DNA of 64,000 nucleotides from positions 36,179 through 100,178 of the forward strand of contig WBZZ01000491.1 of assembly GCA_019918135.1 (NCBI GenBank), read 5' to 3'. Below are positions 19,148-28,933 of the stretch, piece by piece; position 1 is the stretch's first letter, and each line of letters begins with the position of its first letter. The position numbers and the translations under genes were made by a program. Below the pieces are notes generated by a model, which was not told where the DNA came from, ran no database searches, and worked only from the letters and a program-made list of their open reading frames with translations. The DNA comes from Paulinella micropora (Eukaryota; Cercozoa; Imbricatea; Euglyphida; Paulinellidae).

Positions 19148-19960
19148 TTAGACGAAATTAAAGTTTTTGCGAAGTTCATCATCAACACTTGAGACATAAA
19201 GAAAATTAAATCTCTCCTTTGTAGCCTCGTGATACTTTTGAAGAAAATAATCAAAGTCAAAAGATAAGTCTAAGTGTTTATACACGAGTTCCATTTTATC
19301 CTGAGACTGACCCGGAAAGATTAATAAATAATCTAACTGCTTAATGGCTTCTGGCCGTAGGTCGTTCAGATACTGACTTGACATAATAACCTTACTTTTA
19401 TAGTGCCTATTCTTTTTTAACAAATCGCTCACGGATTTATCTCTTAATCCACTTCCTAAATCGTCCAAAACAAAAACAACCTCTGGTGAAACATAATTAC
19501 TTGGTCTCTCTTTCTTCTCACCTCCTTCTTCTTTTTTCTTTTCCTTTCCGAAATAAAGAAATTGTGGTTTCTCTATTTCCTCTTTGTCGTGTTTTATTTC
19601 GCCTTCGTGTTGCTCGTCATGTCTGTTCAGTTTGTCAAGTTCATAGTCTATCACATTTACACCATCTGATTTGAGAAATGTATACATTGCCATTGGGTTT
19701 CCCCTGTTCTTAAAGTGCTTAACCATTGCTTTATAAATGTAGTCCTTGTGTATTGTTGAAGCGATAATTACAATACGGGTCTTTCTGTCGGTTGTCCTTT
19801 TCAGTATTTCAAAGAGTGCTGTTGTTTTCCCGCTCTTCTTACGGGCGAGTAGAAATATATTTGAATAGGGCTCATTAAATAATTTATAACCTTTTGCTTT
19901 TTTGTTTTCTTCGCCTTCCTGCTTCACTGGTTTCACCTTAATGCTATTAATCTTTTCCAT
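19148..19960 (-). CDS. DNA-packaging ATPase, FtsK/HerA type (left copy)
   Basis: The 270-residue protein has the Polinton packaging-ATPase pattern. Walker A is ARKKSGKT (39-46), Walker B is VVFVLDDLG (161-168), and a sensor-like SSQYLNDLRPEAI segment lies about 25 residues later. It drives genome packaging into the capsid. The frame is complete and starts two bases after the upstream hairpin, while the right copy is a pseudogene. A Lys/Glu-rich insert at 115-155 separates the Walker motifs. Confidence 0.85.
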   Translation of the reverse strand: MEKINSIKVKPVKQEGEENKKAKGYKLFNEPYSNIFLLARKKSGKTTALFEILKRTTDRKTRIVIIASTIHKDYIYKAMVKHFKNRGNPMAMYTFLKSDGVNVIDYELDKLNRHDEQHEGEIKHDKEEIEKPQFLYFGKEKKKEEGGEKKERPSNYVSPEVVFVLDDLGSGLRDKSVSDLLKKNRHYKSKVIMSSQYLNDLRPEAIKQLDYLLIFPGQSQDKMELVYKHLDLSFDFDYFLQKYHEATKERFNFLYVSSVDDELRKNFNFV

Positions 19961-19961
19961 T

Positions 19962-20016
19962 GATATTTTAGAATTGCGTTTCGTGCTGTCGCACTCTCAC
20001 TTATTCTAAAACATCG
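19962..20016 (-). repeat. gene-border hairpin, 5' type (left ATPase gene)
   Basis: Arms GATATTTTAGAAT and ATTCTAAAACATC enclose a GTGC/GCAC inner stem. It ends next to the ATPase ATG. Its far end is fused to the truncated small gene, marking the inversion or fusion junction at about 20017-20026. Confidence 0.8.
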
Positions 20017-20026
20017 TTTTATTCAA

Positions 20027-20305
20027 ATGTCATTCACACCGACCAAAATGAATGTTAAGTTTATTCATTATACGAACGACCAGACTGAAACCAAAACCAG
20101 AATTCTTTATATGGACAGAATTGGAATTATCGGCACATTCGCTAATAGTAATATAGCAAACATTTCAAACCTTAGTTATAATTTAGGTGTCGTTGGATGG
20201 ACGGACGGACAATATACATTTAAAGTCCTTGAAACTGACAGCGGAATTATTGATACAGGAAATTTAGCGGGAAGAATTGTTGTATGCCTAGAGTTTTTAG
20301 GCTGA
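20027..20305 (+). pseudogene. small beta-rich protein, N-terminally truncated copy
   Basis: This is the 92-residue remainder of the 120-residue gene at 28039-28401. The first 28 codons are missing because the ATPase hairpin was joined here. An internal ATG keeps the frame open. Up to about 20205 it differs from the other copy by roughly one base in twenty. Beyond that point the two copies are almost identical. Confidence 0.65.
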
Positions 20306-20339
20306 TATTTGTTTCAGACTACGTCTTCAACAAACATCG
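20304..20339 (+). repeat. gene-border hairpin, 3' type (small gene, copy A)
   Basis: The hairpin starts inside the TGA stop codon, with GATATTTGTT/AACAAACATC arms and the AGACTACGTCT loop. It is identical to the hairpin after the left protease gene. Confidence 0.85.
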
Positions 20340-20467
20340 TAAAACCATTTAATTTCTTGTAAATGAAAAAAAATAAATGTTTTGCTTCCCACAAAATCAT
20401 TGCTCAGAAAAATAATCTTTTGGTATTTGAACTCACTCATCATATATTTTGTATAATATATAAAAAA

Positions 20468-20716
20468 ATGATTTTAATATTCTTGTTTATGAGGTCTGTG
20501 TTAGGTCGGACGGCCTGCGACTTTTACTCGCGGGTAAGCGAAAAAAAGAATGAGAGTTGTGCTTATTGTATAAAGCAAGGTATTGAAACTAAATTTAAAT
20601 GTGTATATAAGCCTTTTAGTAATATGTGTATTGGATGGGATGATGCCCTGCCTTTAATGTGTGCCGGCGATAGTTCTTGGTATAAAATACATTTATACGA
20701 GTGCTCGTCTTTTTGA
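20468..20716 (+). CDS. small secreted Cys-rich protein, copy A
   Basis: From the ATG at 20468 the 82-residue product starts with a short hydrophobic signal-like segment (MILIFLFMRSVLG). A domain with eight Cys follows, containing C-x2-C and a C-x7-C spacing near CIGW. The spacing loosely recalls a PSI (plexin-type) Cys module, but this is weak. Copy B at 28564-28812 is identical but for one residue. An extracellular or virion-surface role is inferred from the signal peptide and its place beside the fibre gene. Confidence 0.5.
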   Translation: MILIFLFMRSVLGRTACDFYSRVSEKKNESCAYCIKQGIETKFKCVYKPFSNMCIGWDDALPLMCAGDSSWYKIHLYECSSF

Positions 20717-20837
20717 AAAAAGGACACAAAAACTCAGTTTTATTTCTTACTTGAAGAAGGTGAAGGAAGGCATATCCCAATCAATAGTGTTAAAATTCCG
20801 ACATAAGTATTAGCAACCTCACAAGGTAAGTTCTTTT

Positions 20838-21158
20838 CAGATAGCCTTACGATACAAAGGGTTATATTTGAAATCAGACGAAAAGAAAGAACAAAAGAAC
20901 CACGGATTTATTGCTGATGAAGTTAAAAAAATATTTCCTGAATTTGTATCTGAAAGTGGAATGAAAGCAGATGATGGAAATGGAAATCTTGAAGGCATAA
21001 CATATACAAGTTTTATACCAATATTAGTCAGTGCTTTTCAGCACATGGCGGAAAAGGTAGTTAATTTAGAAAAAGAAAATAAAACTTTACTTAATATATT
21101 ACAAGACCAAGCAAACCAATTAGCAGAAATCCGAGCAGTCGTTTTCCCTAATGTCTAA
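20838..21158 (+). pseudogene. detached C-terminal half of the fibre S74 chaperone domain, copy A
   Basis: The frame encodes the second half of an intramolecular chaperone (peptidase S74) domain. The GFIADEVKKIFPEFV motif is followed by a Tyr/Ile-rich strand and a trimeric coiled coil (KVVNLEKENKTLLNILQDQ). It has no start codon of its own. The first half of the domain, with SDRRLKSDI, is on the opposite strand at the end of the fibre gene (21377-21480). The fragment is best explained by a local inversion. Confidence 0.75.
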
Positions 21159-21395
21159 TAATACAACTAGACTTCACAGACCTCCACCTATTATGGATAT
21201 GGATGGAGAACTAACTCCCGAATTAAAGTCTCGTGTTCTTGAAGTAGAACTAAAGACTGAGGAAAAAAAAGTAGATCATGAATTGGAGGATAACTGGAAT
21301 TGTTGTTGTATAAAAAATAGACGAACCGACAGCCGACTTATTAAATGCTTATTTCAAATGGGTATCATTATCGCCATTAATATGAACAACAATTT
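21151..21395 (+). pseudogene. small protein, C terminus broken by the inversion, copy A
   Basis: The ATG overlaps the stop of the S74 fragment by 8 nt. About 80 residues look genuine: an acidic, Pro-containing N terminus, then a Cys-rich and hydrophobic segment (GIIIAIN). The frame then reads into antisense fibre sequence, so the natural C terminus is lost at the proposed breakpoint near 21395. Continuing on the other side of the inversion (minus strand below about 20838) would add a hydrophobic tail. Confidence 0.4.
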
Positions 21396-24300
21396 ATTTT
21401 CATTAGTTTCTCACAACAATCCCCGCAGTCTAATGTTTGAATATCTGATTTTAGCCTCCTGTCCGATGAGTTTGTCCAAGTTCCGTTAAGCGGAACATAA
21501 GTATAACTGCCAGACGGCTCACCTGAAGAGTTTGAAGTAGTCCAAGCATGTAGAATTCCCTGAGATGAGCAGATTGTGACATAATTTGAATATCCTCCTG
21601 ATTTCATATATATTTGTGGGTCGTAAGTAGAACTTGGTCTTTGTCTTATTGTTAAAGAACCGCTGGATGTTGTTGGAAGAGTTAATGTTGAAAAACAACT
21701 TATAGCACTCTGAGCATAGATAACTCCACTTCCCCTCGCATAAAAATTTAAATCTTGATCGGTATTGCTTCCCGTAGCATATATTGAATTATAACCAAAA
21801 CCAACTCCCTGTGTCCCATTGCTGTGTCTGAATTCAACACCGGCAGAAGATGCTCCAAGATTGGCTGTGACATATAACCCGACTGGTGTGGCATGAGACC
21901 CACTTCTTGCTTCTCCTCTTATATCTGCCGTACTATTAACAACAGATATGCCTGCATTTGCGGTTATTACCCCTGTATTGCTTATGTTCATCGCCTCGCT
22001 AAATGCTATGGCTCCTCCAAGTGATACTCCTGATTTGTAGTTAAAAGCGAGTTTGTTGCTCATCTTGTATATTTGAAAGTTGGAGTTTATGTTGCTTGAT
22101 TTCCAACCACCCCCCTCCCAATAATTATCAAAACTTAAAGCAATATTGTCCTGACTATAATTCAATAATTGGAATGTGGGATAAATTGATATATGAACAA
22201 ATGCTTGAATATGTGGACCATTCGTACTTCCTTCTGTTCCATATAATTCTAAGCCACCAGTTGTTCTGCCTATTCCTTTCGTTGTTCTGCCTATGATTAT
22301 CGGTTTGCCTAGTGCTGTTGTTATTTTATCACTCGTTGTTAATGTGGTTGTAGTCATGCCAGTAGTGGAAGTGATTGTTCCAGCACTTGTTATGTTGTTT
22401 GAGTTCATATCTAAGTCCCCATAAAATCGCATACCACCAGCATTGTTAAAACGGACAATGTCAGATGAAGCACTTTTATTATCCAAAAGTTTTGAAATAT
22501 AAAGACCTGCTCCTTTTACATCAAATGCTACATTCGTGAATACATAACCTCTTTGGTTGGCGGTTCCACTTGTAGCAGTATTTAGAGTAAATAAGAAATA
22601 TTGATAATCACCTGATGTCTGCGAAAAGAATATATCTCCTCCATTTGGTTTAATATCCTCGCCCCATTATATGTTATATTTCCACCATTAATGATAACTT
22701 GATTATTAAAATCAGCCGTTTGGGTTAAAGTTAGATATTTTATCGTAGTGCTCGCCCCATTAAATGTTTTACTTCCTGTTATGGTTTGGTCCGTTGAGTT
22801 AGTTTTACATTTTGTATGTCTAATGTATCCACATAACTTTTGTTTGCTCCGTCCGTTGTTGCTGATGGTGTGGCTAAGTTTGTTATACTGTTGTTGTTCA
22901 AACTTAATGTTGTTCCAGTTGCGGTTATAATTAAAGTATTACCTGAATATAATTCTACATATGAACCAGTTATTTGTATTGGATACCAAGTCGCTGTTGC
23001 TGTTTTTTGTGCTGCAATCATTCCTATTTTTGTATCAAATGCTATGCCGATGCCGTCAAAAGTAGTAGGATTGGATGAACCACTTACTTCTAAAGTTGAT
23101 GTAAATTTTTTATTTCCTGCTATGGGTTGGTCTCCTGTTAGTTTAACCACCGAAGTATCAAGGACAGAAACATCCACACCATCAACAGGATTAACATTTG
23201 TTATGCTTTGGCTTTTCATATCAATACCCGCACTAGCATTTATTATGTTGCTGAATGTTTTGGTTCCTGCTATGGTTTGGTCTCCTATTAGTTTAACCAC
23301 CGAACCATCAACTGCAAGAGTGGTGAGATTTATTCCATTATATGTAGAAGCCCCTGAAATAGCATAACCACCCATATTTAATGCTCCTGTCATACTGGTG
23401 GTGCCGTCTAATCTAAGAAAGGGCGATGCCACATTTCGCCATTGTCCTGTGCTATAAATAAGCAGTTGATTATCTGTTGCTGTTGTTATAATCACATCAC
23501 TATGTTTATCAATACTTCCACTTGCTGACACTTTCGCGTTGTTGGAGTCGTGCTCTGATAACCAAGTTGCGATAGCCCTACCATTTAGTTGATTTACATT
23601 TGTAATGTTTTGGTTGTTCATATTTATTCCTCCCGTCATACTTGCAGTGCCGTCTAATCTCAGAAAGGGTGAAGTCGTATTTCTCCATTGACCTGTGCTA
23701 TAAATAAGCAGTTGGTTATCTGCTGGGAAGCCCGTTATTGTCACATCGCTGTGGCTATCTATACTTCCACCTGCTGACACTTTATTATTATTATCATTAT
23801 GCTCAAATATCCATTCATCAACATCTTTGGTATTTAGTAAATTTACTCCTGTTATATTCTTCCTTCCCATACTAATATTGCCGAATTCATCAACATTTTT
23901 GGAAATGTTTTATTTACCCAGTTTATTGAATTATATGTTAGATAACTATTAGTGGCTATTGGTGCGGTTATGACTACATCAGAAAGTGTGTCAATTGAAC
24001 CGAGGGAGGTATTCTTCCATTTACCATCTACATCATTATATGTTAAGTATTGACCGACCACTGGTGCAGATATGTTAGTGTCAATCAGATTGTATAGACT
24101 GGTTTGATGCGGATTGGAAGTATTGCTTCTGTGCTGAGTTGAGGCTTTGACTTCGTCGTTGTCCCTCACTCGTTGCTCTGTATAGTATAAATTTTTTCCT
24201 TCTTTGATGTCCGTCGTTGATTTTAAAGCGAGACGTGTGTCAAAGCGGTTATCAGTCCAATATTAATTAAGCCCTTCTTTTAGGTCTGTTGTTGATTTTA

Positions 24301-24589
24301 AAGCGAGCCGTGCATCAAAGCGGTTATCAGTCCAATAATAATTAAGCCCTTCTTTTAGGTCTGTTGTTGATTTTAAAGCGAGACGTGTGTCAAATCGCGC
24401 ATCGGTAAAATAAAGATTTATTGGGTCGGCATCTTCGTTCGTTAAGTCTAAGTTTGCGATTGATAGGCTGTCTGTCGCGATTTCTGACAAGCCTAAGAGA
24501 GACTTATATTGAGTACATTGTATATATACAAAGATTTTGAAAATCTTTGAGCAAAATCTTTTTTGTGAAACTTTTTCTAAAAGTTTCAA
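21377..24589 (-). pseudogene. long trimeric fibre protein, copy A
   Basis: The fibre spans roughly 1000 codons in several pieces. The N-terminal part (24263-24589 and onward) has three repeats of a TDxRFDxRLALKSTTDLKEG motif typical of long viral fibres. The shaft has repeated STGQWRN/SPFLRLDGT and IAGxKxF units. The C terminus ends in the first half of a peptidase S74 domain (SDRRLKSDI), which normally cleaves itself off after trimerisation. A TAA at 24263-24265, a frameshift near 23870 and breaks near 22500-22780 inactivate it. The domain is also truncated by inversion. Copy B carries the same lesions. Confidence 0.8.
24529..24557. repeat. CAAAGATTTT hairpin upstream of the fibre gene, copy A
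   Basis: CAAAGATTTTGAAAATCTTTG is a near-perfect short hairpin at the 5' side of the fibre gene. The same motif occurs at about 32625-32653 and, with one more T, at 43049-43081 upstream of another minus-strand gene. Confidence 0.6.
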
Positions 24590-24640
24590 TTAATTATTTA
24601 TTTATTTAAAAAATACTAAAATATAATAATCTTAGTATAA

Positions 24641-25153
24641 ATGCCGTCTCCCAAAGCAAGCCGACAAAATTGGGGAAAAGCAGTTGATGGAATAACAAAA
24701 AGCAAAGCAGAGAAAAATGGAACACGCCAAAAAGGTTTTGGAACAATGCCGAAATGCGGGTAAAAATGAAGACGAAGATATGGAACGAAAAATAGCAGAG
24801 ATAGAAATAAGAATTTAGCAACGGATATCATTCATGAGAAGGACCAAGATGACACACCCGAGCAGAGTGAGAGTGAAAGTGAATGTGATTTTACTGATAT
24901 CATTGCTGAAAAGATGGCGAAAATGAAGATAAGAAGAAAGAAAGCGGAAACTAAGAGAGAAAAGAAGAAGAGTAAGAAACCGGAGCCTGAGCTGGAGAGT
25001 GAAGAAAGTGAAAGCGAGAGTAGTGAAGAAGAAGAAGAACCGAAACCGAAGAAAGGGAGAGGAAAGAAATCTAGCATATCTGTTAATGTTTTTGCTGGAC
25101 AACAACAATCTAAAAAAGAAAAAATAATGAAGAAATATCTAGAATGTTTTTGA
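24641..25153 (+). pseudogene. Lys/Glu-rich charged protein, copy A
   Basis: The ATG at 24641 opens a basic N terminus. A frameshift in an A-run near 24710 shifts into a charged frame with Glu/Ser repeats (SESESSEEEEEPKPKKGRGKK). A second 1-nt deletion near 24820, unique to this copy, breaks it again. The gene lies 56 nt upstream of the integrase on the same strand and is divergent from the fibre. The acidic and basic blocks suggest nucleic-acid or chromatin interaction, without a recognised family. Confidence 0.55.
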
Positions 25154-25209
25154 AATTTTAAATATAGATGAGTGAGGAAATCAACTTGACAATAAACATG
25201 TAATTATTA

Positions 25210-26160
25210 ATGCGGAAGATGCACCTACGGGGGGAAGTAGTTAAAACAAAAGAAGAAGAAGCACTAGAAATCCATCATCAGAAAAAGAACCCGAAAATAT
25301 GGAACACAATATGGGTTGATAAACCATTAGACCAAGATTTTCTTGACTTAGCAGATATGAGTAAGATAAAAGATAAGAAAGGAAATAAAGGATATGCTTG
25401 GATGCTTGTTTGGATTGATTGTCATTCAAGATATTTAATAATCACTCCACTAAAAAATAAAACAGCAAAAGAAGTTTATTATGCTTTGAAATCAATCAAA
25501 TATAAACCGAAATCAATTGCTACCGACAGCGGGGGAGAATATAAAGGAGCGACCCGCGAATATTTTATTGAAAATGGAATTAGACATGATGTAGTTGAAG
25601 TTGGCGACCATAGAGCCTTAGCGGTTGTTGATAGAGTTATAAGGAGTATTAGAAGATGGCTAGACCTTTTATTTGAAACCAATCGTAATTTTGATTGGGT
25701 TAGTTATATTCAAGACTTAGTCAATGCTTATAATCATAAAGTTCATAGAGGGATTCAGGCTAAACCGGCGGAAGTATTTTTCGGGAGAGATAAAAATACT
25801 CAAAAAATCACTCGTGATCATTTAATAGATGAATTCAATGTCGGTGATAGTGCGAGAAAAGAAAACAAACGAAATGTTTTCTCCAAAGGTGGAAAGACTT
25901 TCAGTAAAATTATTTATAAAGTCAAAGGCCGTTCCGGATTTAAGTTAATATTAAATAACGACGAGTTAGTAAGCCCGCGAGATTTATTGAAGACTGATTT
26001 TATTAAGCCAATTGACGAAGAAAAAGATATGAAGGAGCAAACTAAAGAAGTTATTAAAGAAAAGAAAACTAAAGAACTGCTAAAGAGAGAAGAAATACAA
26101 CTGGAGAACATAAGAACTAGCAAGAGGGAACGAAAAGCAAAAGTCCAATTTGATATTTAA
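25210..26160 (+). CDS. Polinton rve-family integrase, copy A
   Basis: The intact 316-residue protein has the retroviral-type RNase H-fold core: D46 in FLDLADM, D106 in IATDSGGEY, and then D141 in AVVDRVIRS, where family members normally have Glu. The spacing D106-x34-D141 is normal. The C-terminal SH3-like segment (FNVGDSARK...FSKGGKTFSKIIYKV) fits Polinton integrases. The N-terminal zinc module is absent or very short. Copy B is identical in protein sequence. It would integrate linear element DNA. Whether the Asp substitution is tolerated is unknown. Confidence 0.85.
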   Translation: MRKMHLRGEVVKTKEEEALEIHHQKKNPKIWNTIWVDKPLDQDFLDLADMSKIKDKKGNKGYAWMLVWIDCHSRYLIITPLKNKTAKEVYYALKSIKYKPKSIATDSGGEYKGATREYFIENGIRHDVVEVGDHRALAVVDRVIRSIRRWLDLLFETNRNFDWVSYIQDLVNAYNHKVHRGIQAKPAEVFFGRDKNTQKITRDHLIDEFNVGDSARKENKRNVFSKGGKTFSKIIYKVKGRSGFKLILNNDELVSPRDLLKTDFIKPIDEEKDMKEQTKEVIKEKKTKELLKREEIQLENIRTSKRERKAKVQFDI

Positions 26161-26214
26161 TAAAAACTTTCCTGTATTCCTAGTGTCTCTTGTCAACTCT
26201 GTGGGAGTCGAATT

Positions 26215-26268
26215 CTCTTTCGGAGTCATATATTAGCCTTTATGCTTTGGTGTGTGATTCCGAAAGAG
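26215..26268. terminator. convergent hairpin between integrase and the 168-residue gene, copy A
   Basis: The stem CTCTTTCGGA-TC/GA-TCCGAAAGAG encloses about 28 nt. It lies between two converging genes, the place for bidirectional 3'-end formation. It is repeated at 34312-34365. Confidence 0.55.
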
Positions 26269-26294
26269 ATTCCGAAAGGATAAGTCTCTCTTGT

Positions 26295-26801
26295 TTAATC
26301 AAAGATGACCCGATAAGCAGACTTAATGGTGAGCCCGTAATAATTAGAAATAGTTTCGATGTTGTCCCAGAGACGAAATAACTTGAAACTTCCATCTGTA
26401 AAACGAACAACGAACCGCTCAGGGATTTGATGCTTTCTCATTCTAGACTTATAGCAATTCAATTTGATGGTTGGTAATCCTTCATTTCGTTGGTTGTAAA
26501 GTCTTGCGACGCCGTTCTTTTCGTCTATCTCAAACCAGTATGTATCCTTACTCTCAACTAGTTGTCTGCTATTATTGTTAGGACTGCGACTAATGATAAC
26601 TCTATTCGCCCCCAACTCTGCTGGAATATTCTGTGATGTTATGAGGCCTATTCGCATAACACTCACAGCCTCTGCCAAAGCCTGCAAAACATTTTTATAC
26701 AAAAAGGAAGCAAACAACAACCTTACATTGACTTCGGGGTCTTCTGGGCGGGGCTCCTCTGGTTCCTCTGGTTCCTCCAGTGTGGTTGGGTCGTCCACCA
26801 T
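26295..26801 (-). CDS. hypothetical protein, 168 residues, copy A
   Basis: No family was recognised. It has an acidic Pro/Glu-rich N terminus (EEPEEPEEPRPEDP), a short hydrophobic segment, and a compact beta-rich C-terminal domain with Tyr and Phe (about residues 70-168). It is convergent with the integrase. The frame is intact here. Copy B carries 14- and 3-nt deletions and is broken, so this is the only full-length version. Confidence 0.5.
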   Translation of the reverse strand: MVDDPTTLEEPEEPEEPRPEDPEVNVRLLFASFLYKNVLQALAEAVSVMRIGLITSQNIPAELGANRVIISRSPNNNSRQLVESKDTYWFEIDEKNGVARLYNQRNEGLPTIKLNCYKSRMRKHQIPERFVVRFTDGSFKLFRLWDNIETISNYYGLTIKSAYRVIFD

Positions 26802-26856
26802 CTACGCACACAAAAACGGCGAGGGTTTGGACTTCTTCTCTTGACCACTTTGGGAA

Positions 26857-27077
26857 TTCTGAAAAAGTCGCAGAATGAAAAAAAGAAACAGACAAAAACA
26901 CGTGATTGAATTTCTGGATTTCTGCTGACAACTTGAAATGCCAATAAAAAGGAAAAGCGACATTTTTTTCACACCAGCCACCTAGGCGTTGTCGCTAAAA
27001 TTACACCATCCAAGTTTTTGTGCTGGACAACTTTTCTCTTTTCAGAGTAGCCTAAACCTGACCTAGTGCGAACAACA
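26857..27077. other. unique spacer between duplicated units
   Basis: This AT-rich, non-coding sequence begins exactly where similarity to copy B stops. It leads to the coiled-coil gene. Confidence 0.5.
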
Positions 27078-27556
27078 ATGAGTGATGACGACAGCAGAAG
27101 CGAGAGTGATGTAAAGTATGCTGAAAGAGAAACCACCAATAAGTGGTTAGAGAAATTAAGAGATAAAAATCGCGCTCAACTAATTATATATAAATCAAAA
27201 AGTGAAGTAAGAATTGACAATATTCGGAGCAGAAAGGAGCAGAAACAACAAGAATTATTGGAATTAGAGAAACAAGAAAAAGCAGAACAAAATAAATTTT
27301 CTGCTATCGATGAATTACTGAATAAAAAGAAGAAATAGACCGAAAAGAACGAATTGAACAAATGAAAAGAGAGGAGAAAAGAGAAGAAGAAAAAAGGAAG
27401 AGACAACTTAAGTTATTTGAGCAGTGGCTTAGTGCCGAAAATCAACCGATGGGAGTAGAGGATGAATTAAATGCACGTAAGATGATTAAGAATGGAAAAA
27501 CACATTATGAAATAATTCAATTATATGAACAATATAAAAGACGAAGAATTGAATAA
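27078..27556 (+). pseudogene. charged coiled-coil protein with one frameshift
   Basis: The frame begins MSDDDSRSES and continues as a Lys/Glu/Gln heptad coil. A frameshift in AAAAAGAAGAAA at about 27325-27335 separates it from a second frame that continues the same coil and ends in a small helical domain (to 27556). One indel would give a single protein of about 160 residues. It is similar in style to the coiled-coil gene of the capsid blocks (AKERQ-type heptads are absent), but no specific homology is seen. Confidence 0.5.
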
Positions 27557-28038
27557 AGGTGGTTATAACCACTAACTCCTTTTGCGTATAGGAGTATAAA
27601 CTAGTGTGTATTCAATTTTAAAAAAATTGGGCGAAAGCCCTCCTTGTTTGCAAAGGAATTTTATCTACCATACTTGTTGTGTGTGGCAGGTGGTTGAGCC
27701 GGAGTTGCTTCTAAAGAGGGAGACAAAAAAGGTCAATTTAATGATACATACATTTTTCTCGTAGTGTGCTGTAGAAGGCTTTTTGTTTGTTTTTGTTTCT
27801 TTGTATTGATTTTGTGGTTTTATTGGATTTGCTGCAGCAACCTAGAACGTGGCGAGAATTTGAGGTTTTACCGAAAATTCACGACACATTTTAGGTTATC
27901 AACTACTAGTTTCTATTCCTTTCTGAATACAATAAAGACACGCATCTCGCTTTGTTTGATTTACTCTGCTATAAAAGTCGCAGGCAGTCAGCGAAAATAT
28001 TTTTGTTATAAAAAAAGTTTATCAACAGTAATATAATC
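27557..28038. promoter_or_regulatory. upstream region of the small gene with TATA box
   Basis: TATAAAAG at 27970-27977 lies 62-69 nt before the ATG at 28039. A 14-bp palindrome, GTGGTTATAACCAC, lies near 27561-27574. No gene was seen in this stretch. Confidence 0.5.
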
Positions 28039-28401
28039 ATGGCTACTGAATATAAATACCAAAATATTGTTTTTCTAAGCAATGATTTTGTGGGGAGCAA
28101 AACATTTAATAAAAATATTCAAATGTCATTTACACCCACCAAAATGAATGTTAAGTTTATTCATTATACGAACGACCAGACGGAAACCAAAACCAGAATT
28201 CTTTATATGGACAGAATTGGAATTATTGGCACATTTGCAGATAGTAATATAGCAAACATTTCAAACCTCAGCTATAATTTAGGTGTCGTCGGATGGTCAG
28301 ACGGACAATATACATTTAAAGTCCTTGAAACTGACAGCGGAATTATTGATACAGGAAATTTAGCGGGAAGAATTGTTGTATGCCTAGAGTTTTTAGGCTG
28401 A
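28039..28401 (+). CDS. small beta-rich structural-like protein, full-length copy
   Basis: The 120-residue protein is rich in Thr, Ile, Asn and Gly with alternating hydrophobic pattern, suggesting a beta sandwich. It has no signal peptide or recognised motif. A TATA box precedes it and a gene-border hairpin starts in its stop codon. Three copies exist: this one, the N-truncated copy at 20027, and a 15-codon C-terminal fragment at 34937. In the right-hand arrangement the gene sits just upstream of the packaging ATPase, so a virion component is plausible. Confidence 0.6.
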   Translation: MATEYKYQNIVFLSNDFVGSKTFNKNIQMSFTPTKMNVKFIHYTNDQTETKTRILYMDRIGIIGTFADSNIANISNLSYNLGVVGWSDGQYTFKVLETDSGIIDTGNLAGRIVVCLEFLG

Positions 28402-28435
28402 TATTTGTTTCAGACTACGTCTTCAACAAACATCG
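28400..28435 (+). repeat. gene-border hairpin, 3' type (small gene, copy B)
   Basis: Identical to the hairpin at 20304-20339; starts within the TGA stop codon. Confidence 0.85.
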
Positions 28436-28563
28436 TAAAACCATTTAATTTCTTGTAAATGAAAAAAAATAAATGTTTTGCTTCCCACAAAATCATTGCT
28501 CAGAAAAATAATCTTTTGGTATTTGAACTCACTCATCATATATTTTGTATAATATATAAAAAA

Positions 28564-28812
28564 ATGATTTTAATATTCTTGTTTATGAGGTCTGTGTTAG
28601 GTCGGACGGCCTGCGACTTTTACTCGCGGGTAAGCGAAAAAAAGAATGAGAGTTGTGCTTATTGTATAAAGCAAGGTATTGAAACTAAATTTAAATGTGT
28701 ATATAAGCCTTTTAGTGATATGTGTATTGGATGGGATGATGCCCTGCCTTTAATGTGTGCCGGCGATAGTTCTTGGTATAAAATACATTTATACGAGTGC
28801 TCGTCTTTTTGA
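28564..28812 (+). CDS. small secreted Cys-rich protein, copy B
   Basis: This is the same 82-residue protein as at 20468-20716, with one Asn to Asp change near the fifth Cys. All eight Cys and the signal-like start are kept. Confidence 0.5.
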   Translation: MILIFLFMRSVLGRTACDFYSRVSEKKNESCAYCIKQGIETKFKCVYKPFSDMCIGWDDALPLMCAGDSSWYKIHLYECSSF

Positions 28813-28933
28813 AAAAAGGACACAAAAACTCAGTTTTATTTCTTACTTGAAGAAGGTGAAGGAAGGCATATCCCAATCAATAGTGTTAAAATTCCGACAT
28901 AAGTATTAGCAACCTCACAAGGTAAGTTCTTTT

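Larger units (their letters stand above)
20206..26856 (+). repeat. 6.65-kb segmental duplication, copy A
   Basis: It matches copy B (28302-34936) at an offset of 8096 bp. I found about six substitutions and three indels: 1 nt near 24820, 14 nt near 26600 and 3 nt near 26718. The same inactivating lesions occur in both copies, so the damage predates the duplication. Confidence 0.93.

Noticed and set aside
20826-20840. Mini-intron GTAAGT...TTTTCAG before the S74 fragment
   Set aside because: Only about 15 nt long, far below any workable intron; the frame is open through it.
22840-23367. Plus-strand hydrophobic frame over the fibre gene
   Set aside because: It is antisense to the repetitive fibre shaft, whose Thr/Asn-rich codons read as Val/Ile/Leu on the other strand.
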